From: an uncultured Prevotellaceae bacterium
GTDB lineage: Bacteria; Bacteroidota; Bacteroidia; Bacteroidales; Bacteroidaceae
Assembly: GCA_946415365.1 (NCBI GenBank)
Contig: CAMKSE010000018.1
Coordinates: 1-64,000 of the forward strand
Length of the DNA: 64,000 nucleotides
Reading direction: 5' to 3'
In this document: positions 1 through 7,695 of the stretch, piece after piece
Numbering within the stretch: position 1 is the first letter of the stretch
Layout of the letters: every line of letters begins with the position of its first letter
Notes under the pieces: generated by a model
Seen by the model: the letters and a program-made list of their open reading frames with translations, nothing else
Databases searched by the model: none
What the model was told of the DNA's origin: nothing
Program-made: the position numbers and the translations under genes

Positions 1-60
1 AAAAAATAAAGCGACGACTTTCGCAAGCGATCGCTCCATATCTTCAATAGGTATTAGCAT
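1..60 (-). CDS. Possible 5' end of a leftward gene, cut by the window edge
   Basis: An ATG on the minus strand at 58-60 opens a frame that stays free of stops for all 20 codons to the window edge (it begins MLIPIEDMERSLAKVV). A TACCTTTG promoter box lies 37 bases upstream on the same strand, which would give a leader of about 30 nt, normal for this phylum. The family is not recognised from 20 residues. A chance open frame is quite possible. The same bases could also fold into a GC stem ahead of a T run, so a terminator of a short RNA is an alternative. Confidence 0.35.
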   Translation of the reverse strand, partial: MLIPIEDMERSLAKVVALFF

Positions 61-96
61 TCTAAGGTAAAAAGATTGTTTTCAGGATAACGGCTG

Positions 97-104
97 CAAA
101 GGTA
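97..104 (-). promoter_or_regulatory. Bacteroidota -7 box, leftward
   Basis: The minus strand reads TACCTTTG, an exact match to TAnnTTTG. A poor -33 element (CTTG) lies 20 bases upstream. It would drive the possible gene leaving the left edge. Confidence 0.5.
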
Positions 105-278
105 CGTCAAATTTTTTGAACGACCAAGGATTTTGACACATTTTTTTGACGAAAGTGCGTTGTGTTCCCACACAACCGCAAAAATTATCAAAAGTTAATA
201 TAAAAATGTATGCAATCGATTGTAATTTTGAGATGAATCAAGAAAACAAAGGAAACAGACGACAGTGCCCCGAAGTTG

Positions 279-306
279 ACACTGTCATCTGTCATCATTG
301 TCATCG
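279..306 (+). repeat. Left copy of a 28-bp direct repeat with TGTCATC iterations
   Basis: The 28 bases contain three spaced GTCATC units and are identical, in the same orientation, to 4635-4662. The copies are 4,356 bp apart and bracket the three-gene primase module. The left part can also pair with GACAGTG at 261-267 to form a stem just past the stop of the primase gene, so a terminator role for this copy cannot be excluded. Confidence 0.85.
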
Positions 307-329
307 CTGAGTGGTCATCGCTCCTATCT

Positions 330-2708
330 TCAGGCGACGTGCTTCTTCAGATACTTCTCGCTCTTGACATACTCATCCTTAGTATCATCGTACATGATCA
401 GACCTCTGCGAGTCCACTGTGCCAGTTGGTCTTTGGGATTCTCCTTCTTGCCAAGCTGACGACGGAGGGACTTCAGCTGGTCACGGGTGAATCGGTCGGG
501 CAGCATGTCGAGCATGTTGGGTGTGCCAGGACTGACTACCGCACGCTCCTTTTCCAACTGCGACTCCATAGCCTGTCCGAAGAGACGCATCTTGCACCAC
601 ATGTCGTAGTTGAACGACCAGCGAATGAACTCCTCAATCTCCTTCGACCACCTCATCCCGTTCATCACATACAGGATACATGACTTTCGGAAGGCGATGA
701 CCACGGCTCGGCGTGAGATCTTCTCATAGCTTTCGTTGTCCATCAGTGCCGCACGCTCCTTGGCCTCAAGAGCCAGTTCCTTGCAAAGACGCTTGGCCTG
801 AGAACAGACTATCAGCCCCTTGGCCTCGTCGAGCAGCTGGAGATAGGGTGCCAGACGGCTGCGAAGATGATCGTCGTACTTGCCGAAGACGGGGAAGTCG
901 ACCGTCTTGTCTTCCACGATGGTACACAGGTTCAGGCGCGAGAATGTGCCGTTGGCGATGTGCTTGCCGAAGAACGTGACGGCGTTGTCCTGAGTTGATG
1001 ACACCACGAAGTTCCAGCGCAGAGGCACGCGTGCCGTCACCGACTGACTTCCGACGCGTTCCTGGCCGTAGAGGTCGGTATCGAAGGCACGGCGGATGAT
1101 CTCCGTGACGTGCTCGATGGAGCCGTTGCCCACCTGCTTGAGCATCTCCAGCTCATCCATTCGGGTGAAGAGATACTTGTTTCCGGCTCGCTCGGCATCC
1201 TCCAACAATCGGACGAGGGCTGCGTTGGTCATGTTCGAGTCGACCACCTGGATACAGATGTCGTCAGGACGCTGGGGCTTGTCTTTGTTGGCGCCTTTGG
1301 AGTTGACGGTGTCGTTATACTCCTTCAGCTTCTGACGATTCTCCTGGCCTTCCTGCTCCAGCTTCTCCAGAATCAGCTTGAGGGGCATCTTGATGCTCGA
1401 CTTTCCGCCGGAGAACTCTGCCAGCAGACAGGTCATCAGGGCTGATTCCATCTCGGTGTTGTCCCAGTACTCCAGCTTCACGTCGCCTCCCAGTCGTGTC
1501 GCCAGGGCTGGGAAGATGGCTGTGGCAATGGCAGGACGATACATCTCAGGAGCCTTCGACGTGAGCAGCTTGATGGGTAGGGGCAGGCGCTCGGGCATCT
1601 TCGGCTCCGCCATCAGCAGTCGGCCTTCGGCAGTACCGCCCTCGGCGTTCAGACGTCGGCGGCAGAGATCGAGCACCAGCTGCATCTTCTTCGACATGCC
1701 TGCTGCCTGCTTGCGCTGGCACGCACTTCGGATGGTGTCGTTGACCCTGTCCTGGGCTTCGCCGTAATTAGGCAGAACCTGGCGAATCCACTGGGGATCA
1801 TCGTTGCAGACGTGACGCAGATGACAAGCCATCAAGAAGATGAAGTCGTTGCGTGAGCCGTGCTCGGGAGCACCACCAAGCTGGTCGGCCAACTCCTCAA
1901 CAATGTAGGAGTAGGGGATGCCCTTGTAGTCAGCGGGGTAGTCCTGAGAGCCCTGCCGATTTTCCGATTCCGCATCACTGGGCTGAATTTTCAGCTCAGT
2001 GATCGGCTGGGTTCTCAGCCCGTCGCCCGTCGCTGTTTTGCGCTCGGCATTGGGTTTGCGTCCGTCGATGGTGAGTCCACGGTCCTGATAGGCCTTGCGA
2101 CGCAGGGCCACTTCTTCGTCTGGGAGTCGCGCATACCAGTTGTCGCTGGTGTAGAGCTGTGAGGTCCAGTCAGAGAGGTAGATCATGCGCTCGGGCGAGA
2201 CGCAGCTGTCGTCGTAGGCCACTCCCAGAGCCTTGCAATAGGCCTGCTGAGCTTCCTCGATGGTCATGCCAATGGGGATGCGGATGTCCAGATGGAGCTT
2301 GCCTGAGGGCGAGTACTCTGCGTGGAGCAGCTTGCCCTGCCACTCGCCGCCCTCTTCCTTATTAAGAAGGTACGCGCGAGACAGTGCCGGCTCCACATCC
2401 CTCTCGTCGTCGATATCGACGCAGGTCTGCCAGGTGAACTCCTCGGGCAGAATACTGTCCTGAGAGCGATGGCCGTCCTTGAAACGGAAGTAGTGCGGAC
2501 AGCGGAAGGGCAGTTGGCTCTTCAGCTTGCGGCGTTCGTCGGCATCGGCCGTCTTTCGGATGCTGCTGATCAGTGATACCACGTCGGCCGAGGCCGTTGT
2601 GTCGAAATAGGTTTGGAGGCTGACCTCGAAAACCTTCGATTTTACTTGATTGGTCTTAGTGACCATTGAAATTAATTTTTGCATACTTATAAACCTTTTA
2701 TTCTTCAA
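330..2708 (-). CDS. BT4734-type primase-polymerase fused to DUF3987 helicase-like domain
   Basis: A 792-residue protein in two parts. Residues about 25-195 match the BT4734 N-terminal domain, a branch of the archaeo-eukaryotic primase superfamily: an acidic pair D98/D100 in CVDID and an SPSGKLH motif at 133-139 are the expected catalytic positions. A linker follows, then a DUF3987 region from about 370 that carries a GGKSS phosphate-binding-like loop at 434-438 and a later MDELE acidic motif. The family is usually found on mobile elements and phage-like islands and is thought to prime and unwind DNA. The start is uncertain: ATG at 2684 or 2666 would also fit. It is the first gene of a leftward module lying between 28-bp direct repeats, with a dyad element (2903-2993) upstream. 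Replication initiation is inferred, not shown. Confidence 0.85.
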   Translation of the reverse strand: MKNKRFISMQKLISMVTKTNQVKSKVFEVSLQTYFDTTASADVVSLISSIRKTADADERRKLKSQLPFRCPHYFRFKDGHRSQDSILPEEFTWQTCVDIDDERDVEPALSRAYLLNKEEGGEWQGKLLHAEYSPSGKLHLDIRIPIGMTIEEAQQAYCKALGVAYDDSCVSPERMIYLSDWTSQLYTSDNWYARLPDEEVALRRKAYQDRGLTIDGRKPNAERKTATGDGLRTQPITELKIQPSDAESENRQGSQDYPADYKGIPYSYIVEELADQLGGAPEHGSRNDFIFLMACHLRHVCNDDPQWIRQVLPNYGEAQDRVNDTIRSACQRKQAAGMSKKMQLVLDLCRRRLNAEGGTAEGRLLMAEPKMPERLPLPIKLLTSKAPEMYRPAIATAIFPALATRLGGDVKLEYWDNTEMESALMTCLLAEFSGGKSSIKMPLKLILEKLEQEGQENRQKLKEYNDTVNSKGANKDKPQRPDDICIQVVDSNMTNAALVRLLEDAERAGNKYLFTRMDELEMLKQVGNGSIEHVTEIIRRAFDTDLYGQERVGSQSVTARVPLRWNFVVSSTQDNAVTFFGKHIANGTFSRLNLCTIVEDKTVDFPVFGKYDDHLRSRLAPYLQLLDEAKGLIVCSQAKRLCKELALEAKERAALMDNESYEKISRRAVVIAFRKSCILYVMNGMRWSKEIEEFIRWSFNYDMWCKMRLFGQAMESQLEKERAVVSPGTPNMLDMLPDRFTRDQLKSLRRQLGKKENPKDQLAQWTRRGLIMYDDTKDEYVKSEKYLKKHVA

Positions 2709-2758
2709 AAATTAGTAATTCTGTTAAAACTCTCTTGTGCATCTCCGGAAATGCTCTA

Positions 2759-2766
2759 CAAAATTA
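2759..2766 (-). promoter_or_regulatory. Candidate -7 box for the primase-helicase gene
   Basis: The minus strand reads TAATTTTG, with CTTG (one mismatch to TTTG) 20 bases upstream. Predicted leader to the ATG at 2708 is about 45 nt. Weak, but the best match between this gene and the next. Confidence 0.4.
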
Positions 2767-2820
2767 CTCAAAAAAAGGATGGTATGCAAGTGATTTCCAC
2801 GCGACTGAAGGCTTTTAACA

Positions 2821-2902
2821 ACTTCGGAAAGAAGTTGGAAAAGAGTTGGAAAAAGTCGGAAAAGAGTTGGTGTTTTCCGGAAAAGATTCGGAAGGAAATT
2901 GG
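2821..2902. repeat. Phased GGAAAA tract with about 11-bp period
   Basis: GG doublets followed by A runs recur at 2826, 2837, 2848, 2858, 2869, 2879 and 2890, steps of 10-11 bp. A runs in phase with the helix are known to bend DNA. The tract touches dyad element A and lies upstream of the primase gene. No convincing gene occupies 2709-3019. Confidence 0.6.
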
Positions 2903-2993
2903 ACGACAACTATGACAACTTTCTAAATCTACACTGATGTCCTTGGCGACACTGTCGCCAACAATAAGTTGTCAAAGTTGTCTAGGTTGTCGT
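2903..2993. repeat. Dyad element A: inverted GTTGTC arms around a perfect hairpin
   Basis: Arms 2903-2922 and 2974-2993 are inverted copies, 17 of 20 matching, rich in GTTGTC. Between them is a perfect 8-bp inverted repeat (TTGGCGAC / GTCGCCAA, 2943-2950 and 2954-2961). The arm centre and the hairpin centre differ by only about 4 bases. The layout is the same as elements B and C, although the core sequence differs. Confidence 0.7.
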
Positions 2994-3019
2994 TAATAAA
3001 AACTTGTGGTTGTGTTTTT

Positions 3020-3601
3020 CTAGTACTCCATGATGATTTTTCTTCGCAGCACAGGCTGGAACTCCATAGCGATCATATTACAGATCATCCGGTCCTGCGC
3101 CTCCTGGGGATTCAGGTGACTCTGACGGGTCCACTGCGTCCACGGCTCCTCGCGATCGATGATCTTGAAGTCACCACTCTTGCGCACGTTGTCGCGACCC
3201 TTGCCTGGCAGCATCTGGCAGATCAGCTGGTCGAACTTGTTGCGAGTGATCTTCCAGATAATGCCCTCGTCGATCATCACGCGCATCACATGGGCCCAGT
3301 CCCAATGCTCCTGGTGCGTGGAGATCTTCCGGTCTATCTCTTTCACGATATCTATCAGCTTCATGGCTATCGTAGCCGAGCGGTACTTGGGCGTAAACAC
3401 TTTCGGCATGTAGTTGGGGTCGATGGCCTGACCCTCCATAATCTCTGCGATGGCCTCGCGAGCAGCCTCCTCGTTGCCGCTCGCCTCTGCCCAATAGAGC
3501 AGAAAGTTAACAATCGCCTGCCGCTTGGTTTGGGTAGACAGCGACTTAGCGTATTTGATAACTTCGGTCAGAGGTATGCCGATTCCTGTGTCCTTTGCCA
3601 T
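3020..3601 (-). CDS. Unknown protein of the primase module
   Basis: A 193-residue, soluble-looking protein with no signal peptide or membrane segment. It is helical and charged, with a tryptophan-rich middle (EHWDWAHVMR) and a basic stretch around GKGRDNVRK. I do not recognise a family. It is 22 bases downstream of the neighbouring leftward gene (3624-4361), so the two are probably cotranscribed from the promoter at 4386-4416, and it precedes the primase-helicase gene on the same strand. A role in DNA binding or control of the module is only a guess from context. Start chosen at the first ATG. Confidence 0.7.
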   Translation of the reverse strand: MAKDTGIGIPLTEVIKYAKSLSTQTKRQAIVNFLLYWAEASGNEEAAREAIAEIMEGQAIDPNYMPKVFTPKYRSATIAMKLIDIVKEIDRKISTHQEHWDWAHVMRVMIDEGIIWKITRNKFDQLICQMLPGKGRDNVRKSGDFKIIDREEPWTQWTRQSHLNPQEAQDRMICNMIAMEFQPVLRRKIIMEY

Positions 3602-3623
3602 CTCGCGCGTACCTTAATAATAA

Positions 3624-4361
3624 TTATAACATATCCTCAAAGTTGGTCTCAATGCCCTGATTGGCGTTCAGACGATTGAGCACGTCGGCCAGCATCATGT
3701 CGTCAGAGTGGAATCTCACGTCGCCGATGCCGCCCAGCAGATAGTGTTTGTAAATGGAGAGCTGGTAGCTCAGGTCGCTATAGATCTCGTCGGCCGTACC
3801 CATCGACTCAAAATAGAGACCCTGATGGGAAGGACTTTTCACGATATACTCGCGGTTTTCAGGGTTTTTATCAAAGTTGCCCTTTGTCTGGGAGATGTAC
3901 AGGCAGCCGTCGTAGTCGTACTTCGTCACCCGCTCTGGTTTGCCGTTCTCGTCGAGCACCTTCTTGCCGTCATCGTCCCTCAGTTCCTCCTCGGCCAGCT
4001 TGATCTGACAGCCAAGACACTTCAGACGCTCCAGTATGTACTCTGCGCCTGAGGGCTCCAGCTGCCGGAAGTCGTATTCGATGATGCCTGCCAACCAATA
4101 GATGTTCGTGCCCGTGATGCCGTTCTCAGGGTTGTAGCTGCAGACGACGCGGCAGTCCTCTAATTCTGCCTCCTCCACAAGCGTGCCGGCAGGGAACTCC
4201 TCGCCCTGGTCGATCACAGGATACTGGTGGGCTCCGATCACTTCGCCCTCGTTGTCAGGATCGTCGGCCCACGTCAGCAGCGTAGCTATGTGACGGCCTA
4301 TCTTGCCTGCGGCGTAGATCACATTATACGGCTCATTGAGTTTTAAAAGCTTACTGTTCAT
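3624..4361 (-). CDS. Unknown protein, first gene of the primase module operon
   Basis: About 245 residues if started at the ATG at 4361 (MNSKLLKLNE), preferred because a good promoter ends just upstream at 4386; an earlier ATG at 4415 would lie inside that promoter. The protein is acidic, has no signal peptide, and contains two cysteines close together in KCLGCQIKLAEEE. No family is recognised. Dyad element B and the AT palindrome lie directly upstream, so it would be the natural first target of any regulator or initiator acting there. It is followed after 22 bases by the unknown gene 3020-3601. Confidence 0.75.
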   Translation of the reverse strand: MNSKLLKLNEPYNVIYAAGKIGRHIATLLTWADDPDNEGEVIGAHQYPVIDQGEEFPAGTLVEEAELEDCRVVCSYNPENGITGTNIYWLAGIIEYDFRQLEPSGAEYILERLKCLGCQIKLAEEELRDDDGKKVLDENGKPERVTKYDYDGCLYISQTKGNFDKNPENREYIVKSPSHQGLYFESMGTADEIYSDLSYQLSIYKHYLLGGIGDVRFHSDDMMLADVLNRLNANQGIETNFEDML

Positions 4362-4385
4362 GATGCAGTCTTTTGTTTCAGCTTG

Positions 4386-4416
4386 CAAAGATAGTGTAAA
4401 ACGATCGAAATGCAAA
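4386..4416 (-). promoter_or_regulatory. Promoter of the primase-module operon
   Basis: On the minus strand TTTG (4416-4413) is followed after 19 bases by TATCTTTG (4393-4386), a full Bacteroidota promoter. Predicted start of transcription near 4380, about 20 nt before the ATG at 4361. Confidence 0.75.
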
Positions 4417-4548
4417 ATAAATCACTAATTATTTTCATTTCCGCATGCAGCTTACCTTCGAGCCAATTTTTTACGATCGATGACAGTGATGACAGTTGAC
4501 AGCTGTCATCTCCGCGACCATCTCATTGCTCTATTAACTCCGTTTCAG

Positions 4549-4590
4549 TCAATCTATATATATAATATATATATTATATATATAGATTGA
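4549..4590. repeat. Perfect 42-bp AT-rich palindrome
   Basis: Two 21-base arms, each TCAATC plus alternating TA, are exact reverse complements with no spacer. It has no T run typical of a terminator and is the centre of dyad element B. Such a site could be extruded as a cruciform or act as an easily melted region. Confidence 0.9.
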
Positions 4591-4634
4591 AAAATTTCAA
4601 AGTCATTCTTAATTCCGACCATGTCCCCCCGATT

Positions 4635-4662
4635 ACACTGTCATCTGTCATCATTGTCATCG
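4635..4662 (+). repeat. Right copy of the 28-bp direct repeat
   Basis: Identical to 279-306 in sequence and orientation, and at the same time the right arm of dyad element B. Confidence 0.85.
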
Positions 4663-4749
4663 TTTTGGGTGTCGCGCATCGGGAAGACATATCTTTACCT
4701 TATGAATATTATTTACAAAATATTACCAAATATCTTCATTTTGAGTAAC

Positions 4750-4837
4750 AAGCCTGCAAACTTTTACTCCTAAGCCTGCAAACTTTTACTCCTAAGCCTG
4801 CAAACTCCGACTTTCAAGCCTGCAAACTCCTGGTCAC
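4750..4837. repeat. 22-bp tandem array, 4 units (AAGCCTGCAAACT type)
   Basis: Four consecutive 22-bp units start at 4750, 4772, 4794 and 4816. All begin AAGCCTGCAAACT; the first two are identical and the last two diverge in the final 9 bases. There are no spacers, so it is not a CRISPR array. The period equals about two helical turns. Confidence 0.9.
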
Positions 4838-4956
4838 CTAACTCTTTGATTATCAATCATATACGAAAATTGTTATAAATTATGAATAATCTTTACATTT
4901 GTGTTCATTCCGATGCCTCACACGATTCGTTCTAATGCCTTCTTTCTATATGATGT

Positions 4957-5044
4957 AAGGCATTTCCATCCCTCGAACAAGGCATTTGCATCCCTCGAAC
5001 AAGGCATTTCCATGACTTATTCAAGGCTTTCCTCCCTTTGCTCA
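4957..5044. repeat. 22-bp tandem array, 4 units (AAGGCATTTCCAT type)
   Basis: Units start at 4957, 4979, 5001 and 5023. The first two differ by one base, the third keeps AAGGCATTTCCAT, the fourth only AAGGC and scattered bases. The period is again exactly 22 bp, but the sequence is unrelated to the array 120 bp to the left apart from the initial AAG. The array ends 32 bp before the promoter of the LRR gene. Confidence 0.85.
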
Positions 5045-5075
5045 GTACCCTCTTCTGATTAACTTTACTCTCGAT

Positions 5076-5110
5076 TTATTTGGCGGTTTCAAAAATATAT
5101 CTTATCTTTG
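5076..5110 (+). promoter_or_regulatory. Promoter of the LRR-dockerin gene
   Basis: TTATTTGGCGGTTTC (5076-5090), 12 bases, then TATCTTTG (5103-5110). The upstream block matches 14 of 15 bases of the block in front of the giant adhesin gene (8452-8466), with identical spacing, so the two surface-protein genes may be co-regulated. Confidence 0.75.
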
Positions 5111-5137
5111 CATCATAAAACTAAAAACAATCGCAAT

Positions 5138-7480
5138 ATGAAGAAGGCTTTCATAACGTTAATAGCATTACTCTTGTCATTAGCCGCAAGCGCAGCCGTG
5201 CAATATAACGGACTTTGGTATAATCTTAATACCAATGATAATACTGCCGAAGTTGTTTCATCTCAAGGTGCTCAGTATTCTGGGAATATTTATATTTCAA
5301 ATTCTTTCTATTATGGAAAGAAAACTTATACAGTTACTTCTATCGGTAATAGTGCCTTTGAAGGATGTGTCGACGTTACATCTGTTTCAATCCCCAACAG
5401 TGTGACAAGTATTGGCAATGGAGCTTTCTATTATTGCACAGGTCTGAAGTTTGTGGCCATTCCTAATGGTGTGACAACAATTGGTGAAGGAGCCTTTAGT
5501 AAATGTAGTAATCTGAAATCTGTGGTCATATCTCAAAGTGTTATTTCTATCTCCGCTAATGCTTTTTATGAGTGTAAAAATTTAGTTCAAGTTATTTCAC
5601 TAATACAGAATCCATCTGACATCAATGAGAAAGCTTTTAATACATATGCCACAACAACCCTATATGTACCATCGGGGAAGGTTTCTGCTTATGGATCGAA
5701 GAAAGGTTGGAAGAAATTTGCTAACATTACTGACGGGATTTCCAAAGATCCGACCAAACGAACTATTCATCTTGCAGTAGCAGGTACATTGTCTACTCTT
5801 ATTTCAGAAGAAGAAAAGTATCAAATAGAGGAACTGACTTTGACAGGTGAACTGAATGGTACCGATATTAGATTAATCCGAGATATGGCAGGTACGAATT
5901 CTTATGGGACATCACACGGTGATTATGTAAAATATTATTCTACAGAGGGGAAACTGAAGTCCTTAAACTTATCTGGGGTTAATATAGTAAGTGGTGGTGG
6001 TGGATATATAACTGTCCCCTGGGCACCGCCGGGTGGTGGTACTTGTACAGAGGATTGTTATGATGATCTTTATACAAGTGATAACAGTATTTCCCACCAA
6101 ATGTTCTATCTTACAAAATTAGAATCAATTGTTATTCCTAATTCCGTAACGTCAGTTGAGCGAGATGCCTTTTATGGATGTGACTTCCTAACTTCAATTA
6201 AAGCTGAAAATAACAATGTCTATGATTCTCGAGAAGATTGTAATGCTATTATAGAAACATCATCAAACACCTTAATCTTAGGATTAAAAAATACGATTAT
6301 TCCCAACAGTGTAACGAGCATTGGAAACAATGCTTTCTCGGGGTGCAGTGGTCTGACCAACGTTACGATAGGCAATGGTGTGATGAGCATAGGAAGCAGT
6401 GCTTTCTCAGGGTGTAGCGGCCTGACCTCTATCACGATTCCCAATAGTGTGACGAGCATTGGATGGTCTGCTTTCGGTGGGTGCACTGGTCTGACCTCTA
6501 TAACAATCCCTAATAGCGTGACGACAATTGGTAGTTCTGCTTTCGATGGTACGGGATGGTATAATAACCAACCCAATGGATTAGTATATGCTGGTAATGT
6601 TGCATATAGATATAAGGGGACTATGCCTAATAATACATCCATTACAATTAAAGATGGTACAGTTGGAATAGCAGGGAGTGCCTTCTCTGGGTGCAGCGGC
6701 TTGACCTCCATAACCATCCCCAACAGCGTGGCGAACATTGGAGAATGGGCTTTCTATAGTTGCAATGAACTGAGTTCCTTGTTAATACCCAGCAGCGTGA
6801 CGTCTATCGGAGGTTCTGCTTTCTATGGTTGCGAGGACCTTGTTCGGATAGTATCTCGCAGCAAGATACCGCCGACATGTGAGAGCGGTACATTCTCCTC
6901 AAAAGCCTATTGTACGGTGTGGGTTCCTATGGGATGCAGAGAAGCATATTTGAAAGCTAACGAATGGAAGGATTTTAAGGAGATTAAGGAAATTGACGGT
7001 GATATTAATCTTGACGGCAAAGTTAATAAAGCCGATATTGATGCCCTTGTGACATATATTATGCATGGGACTCCTGCTATCTATGGAACAATAGCCGACT
7101 TGAACAACGATGAGAAAGTGAATACGGCAGATGTGGTGATGCTCGTCAATTTGTTGAATAATGGTGGATTGAGCACGGAGTTCCAGCCATATTTTGGCAA
7201 CGATAATGGTAACTCGATAGTGACTTCGATTACTTGCACACTGAATAATGATCGAAAAGAAGCAATACAACTGACGAAGTGTGAGCTGTACTGCAATAAT
7301 AGTCTGGTCAGTTATAAGAGCTATTCTGGAGGTTCAAGTTCAACTGTGGCTGCAGGAGGAAGCAAGGATTGTTCCTTTACCGGTCTTTCGATGCCCGCCA
7401 ACAGTTCGAACTTCTCTGTCGTTTGGTACTATACCTACAACGGCGAAAGCTATACTTACCGCTGCGATTTGACGGAGTAA
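5138..7480 (+). CDS. BspA-type leucine-rich-repeat protein with dockerin-like domain
   Basis: About 780 residues with a signal peptide (MKKAFITLIALLLSLAASAA). The ATG at 5138 is chosen because it starts this peptide. Residues about 50-610 are LRR_5/BspA repeats of the type SVTSIGxxAFxGCxxLTSVTIP, interrupted by a non-repeat segment (TLTGELNGTDIR and a glycine-rich loop) that is also present near the end of the giant adhesin. Residues about 621-678 form two Ca-binding dockerin-like loops (DINLDGKVNKADI and DLNNDEKVNTADV). A final 90 residues look like a beta-sandwich module. A secreted or surface-bound adhesin-like protein is likely; dockerin pairing with a cohesin is possible, but no cohesin is present in the window. 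Confidence 0.88.
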   Translation: MKKAFITLIALLLSLAASAAVQYNGLWYNLNTNDNTAEVVSSQGAQYSGNIYISNSFYYGKKTYTVTSIGNSAFEGCVDVTSVSIPNSVTSIGNGAFYYCTGLKFVAIPNGVTTIGEGAFSKCSNLKSVVISQSVISISANAFYECKNLVQVISLIQNPSDINEKAFNTYATTTLYVPSGKVSAYGSKKGWKKFANITDGISKDPTKRTIHLAVAGTLSTLISEEEKYQIEELTLTGELNGTDIRLIRDMAGTNSYGTSHGDYVKYYSTEGKLKSLNLSGVNIVSGGGGYITVPWAPPGGGTCTEDCYDDLYTSDNSISHQMFYLTKLESIVIPNSVTSVERDAFYGCDFLTSIKAENNNVYDSREDCNAIIETSSNTLILGLKNTIIPNSVTSIGNNAFSGCSGLTNVTIGNGVMSIGSSAFSGCSGLTSITIPNSVTSIGWSAFGGCTGLTSITIPNSVTTIGSSAFDGTGWYNNQPNGLVYAGNVAYRYKGTMPNNTSITIKDGTVGIAGSAFSGCSGLTSITIPNSVANIGEWAFYSCNELSSLLIPSSVTSIGGSAFYGCEDLVRIVSRSKIPPTCESGTFSSKAYCTVWVPMGCREAYLKANEWKDFKEIKEIDGDINLDGKVNKADIDALVTYIMHGTPAIYGTIADLNNDEKVNTADVVMLVNLLNNGGLSTEFQPYFGNDNGNSIVTSITCTLNNDRKEAIQLTKCELYCNNSLVSYKSYSGGSSSTVAAGGSKDCSFTGLSMPANSSNFSVVWYYTYNGESYTYRCDLTE

Positions 7481-7502
7481 GAAAAGGCAATGACAATCAA
7501 GA

Positions 7503-7517
7503 AATGACAGTGTCATT
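7503..7517. repeat. Short palindrome with TGACA core
   Basis: AATGACA-G-TGTCATT, a perfect 7-bp inverted repeat 22 bases after the LRR gene stop, with further TGACA copies on both sides. It has the same TGTCA core as the dyad elements. No clear T run follows, so it is not an obvious terminator. Confidence 0.5.
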
Positions 7518-7619
7518 ATTTAGGTAGTGACACAGAAGATGCTTTTCCCCCAATAAATACAGTCAATGTGCTTTCAAATGTTAAATATATCGAAAAACGA
7601 TAAACTTTTATCGAATTTG

Positions 7620-7651
7620 TTTGGTTGGTATTGGAAATAGATGTACTTTTG
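7620..7651 (+). promoter_or_regulatory. Promoter of the DUF2975-XRE pair
   Basis: TTTG (7620-7623), 20 bases, TACTTTTG (7644-7651). Matches the full Bacteroidota consensus; leader to the ATG at 7696 about 38 nt. Confidence 0.75.
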
Positions 7652-7695
7652 CATATCGAATTTCAATAAATATCAAAAATAAAACGATAAAAGGT

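Larger units (their letters stand above)
4478..4662. repeat. Dyad element B: inverted GATGACA iterons around an AT palindrome
   Basis: The left arm 4478-4502 (three GATGACA/TTGACAG units) and right arm 4638-4662 are inverted copies with 23 of 25 bases matching. Their shared centre (4570) coincides with the centre of the perfect 42-bp AT palindrome (4569.5). The gene-free stretch 4362-5137 holds this element, two 22-bp arrays and the promoter of the next gene. The arrangement resembles a replication origin or a protein-bound recombination site; function is unproven. Confidence 0.8.

Noticed and set aside
2679..2915. Small frames on both strands upstream of the primase gene
   Set aside because: They consist of the phased GGAAAA tract and its complement, giving Lys- or Leu/Phe-rich products without a fitting promoter or family.
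4549..4590. Palindrome as transcription terminator
   Set aside because: All AT, no GC stem and no asymmetric T run; it is centred in a larger dyad, which a terminator does not explain.
4750..5044. CRISPR-like arrays
   Set aside because: The 22-bp units follow each other without spacers and there are no cas genes.
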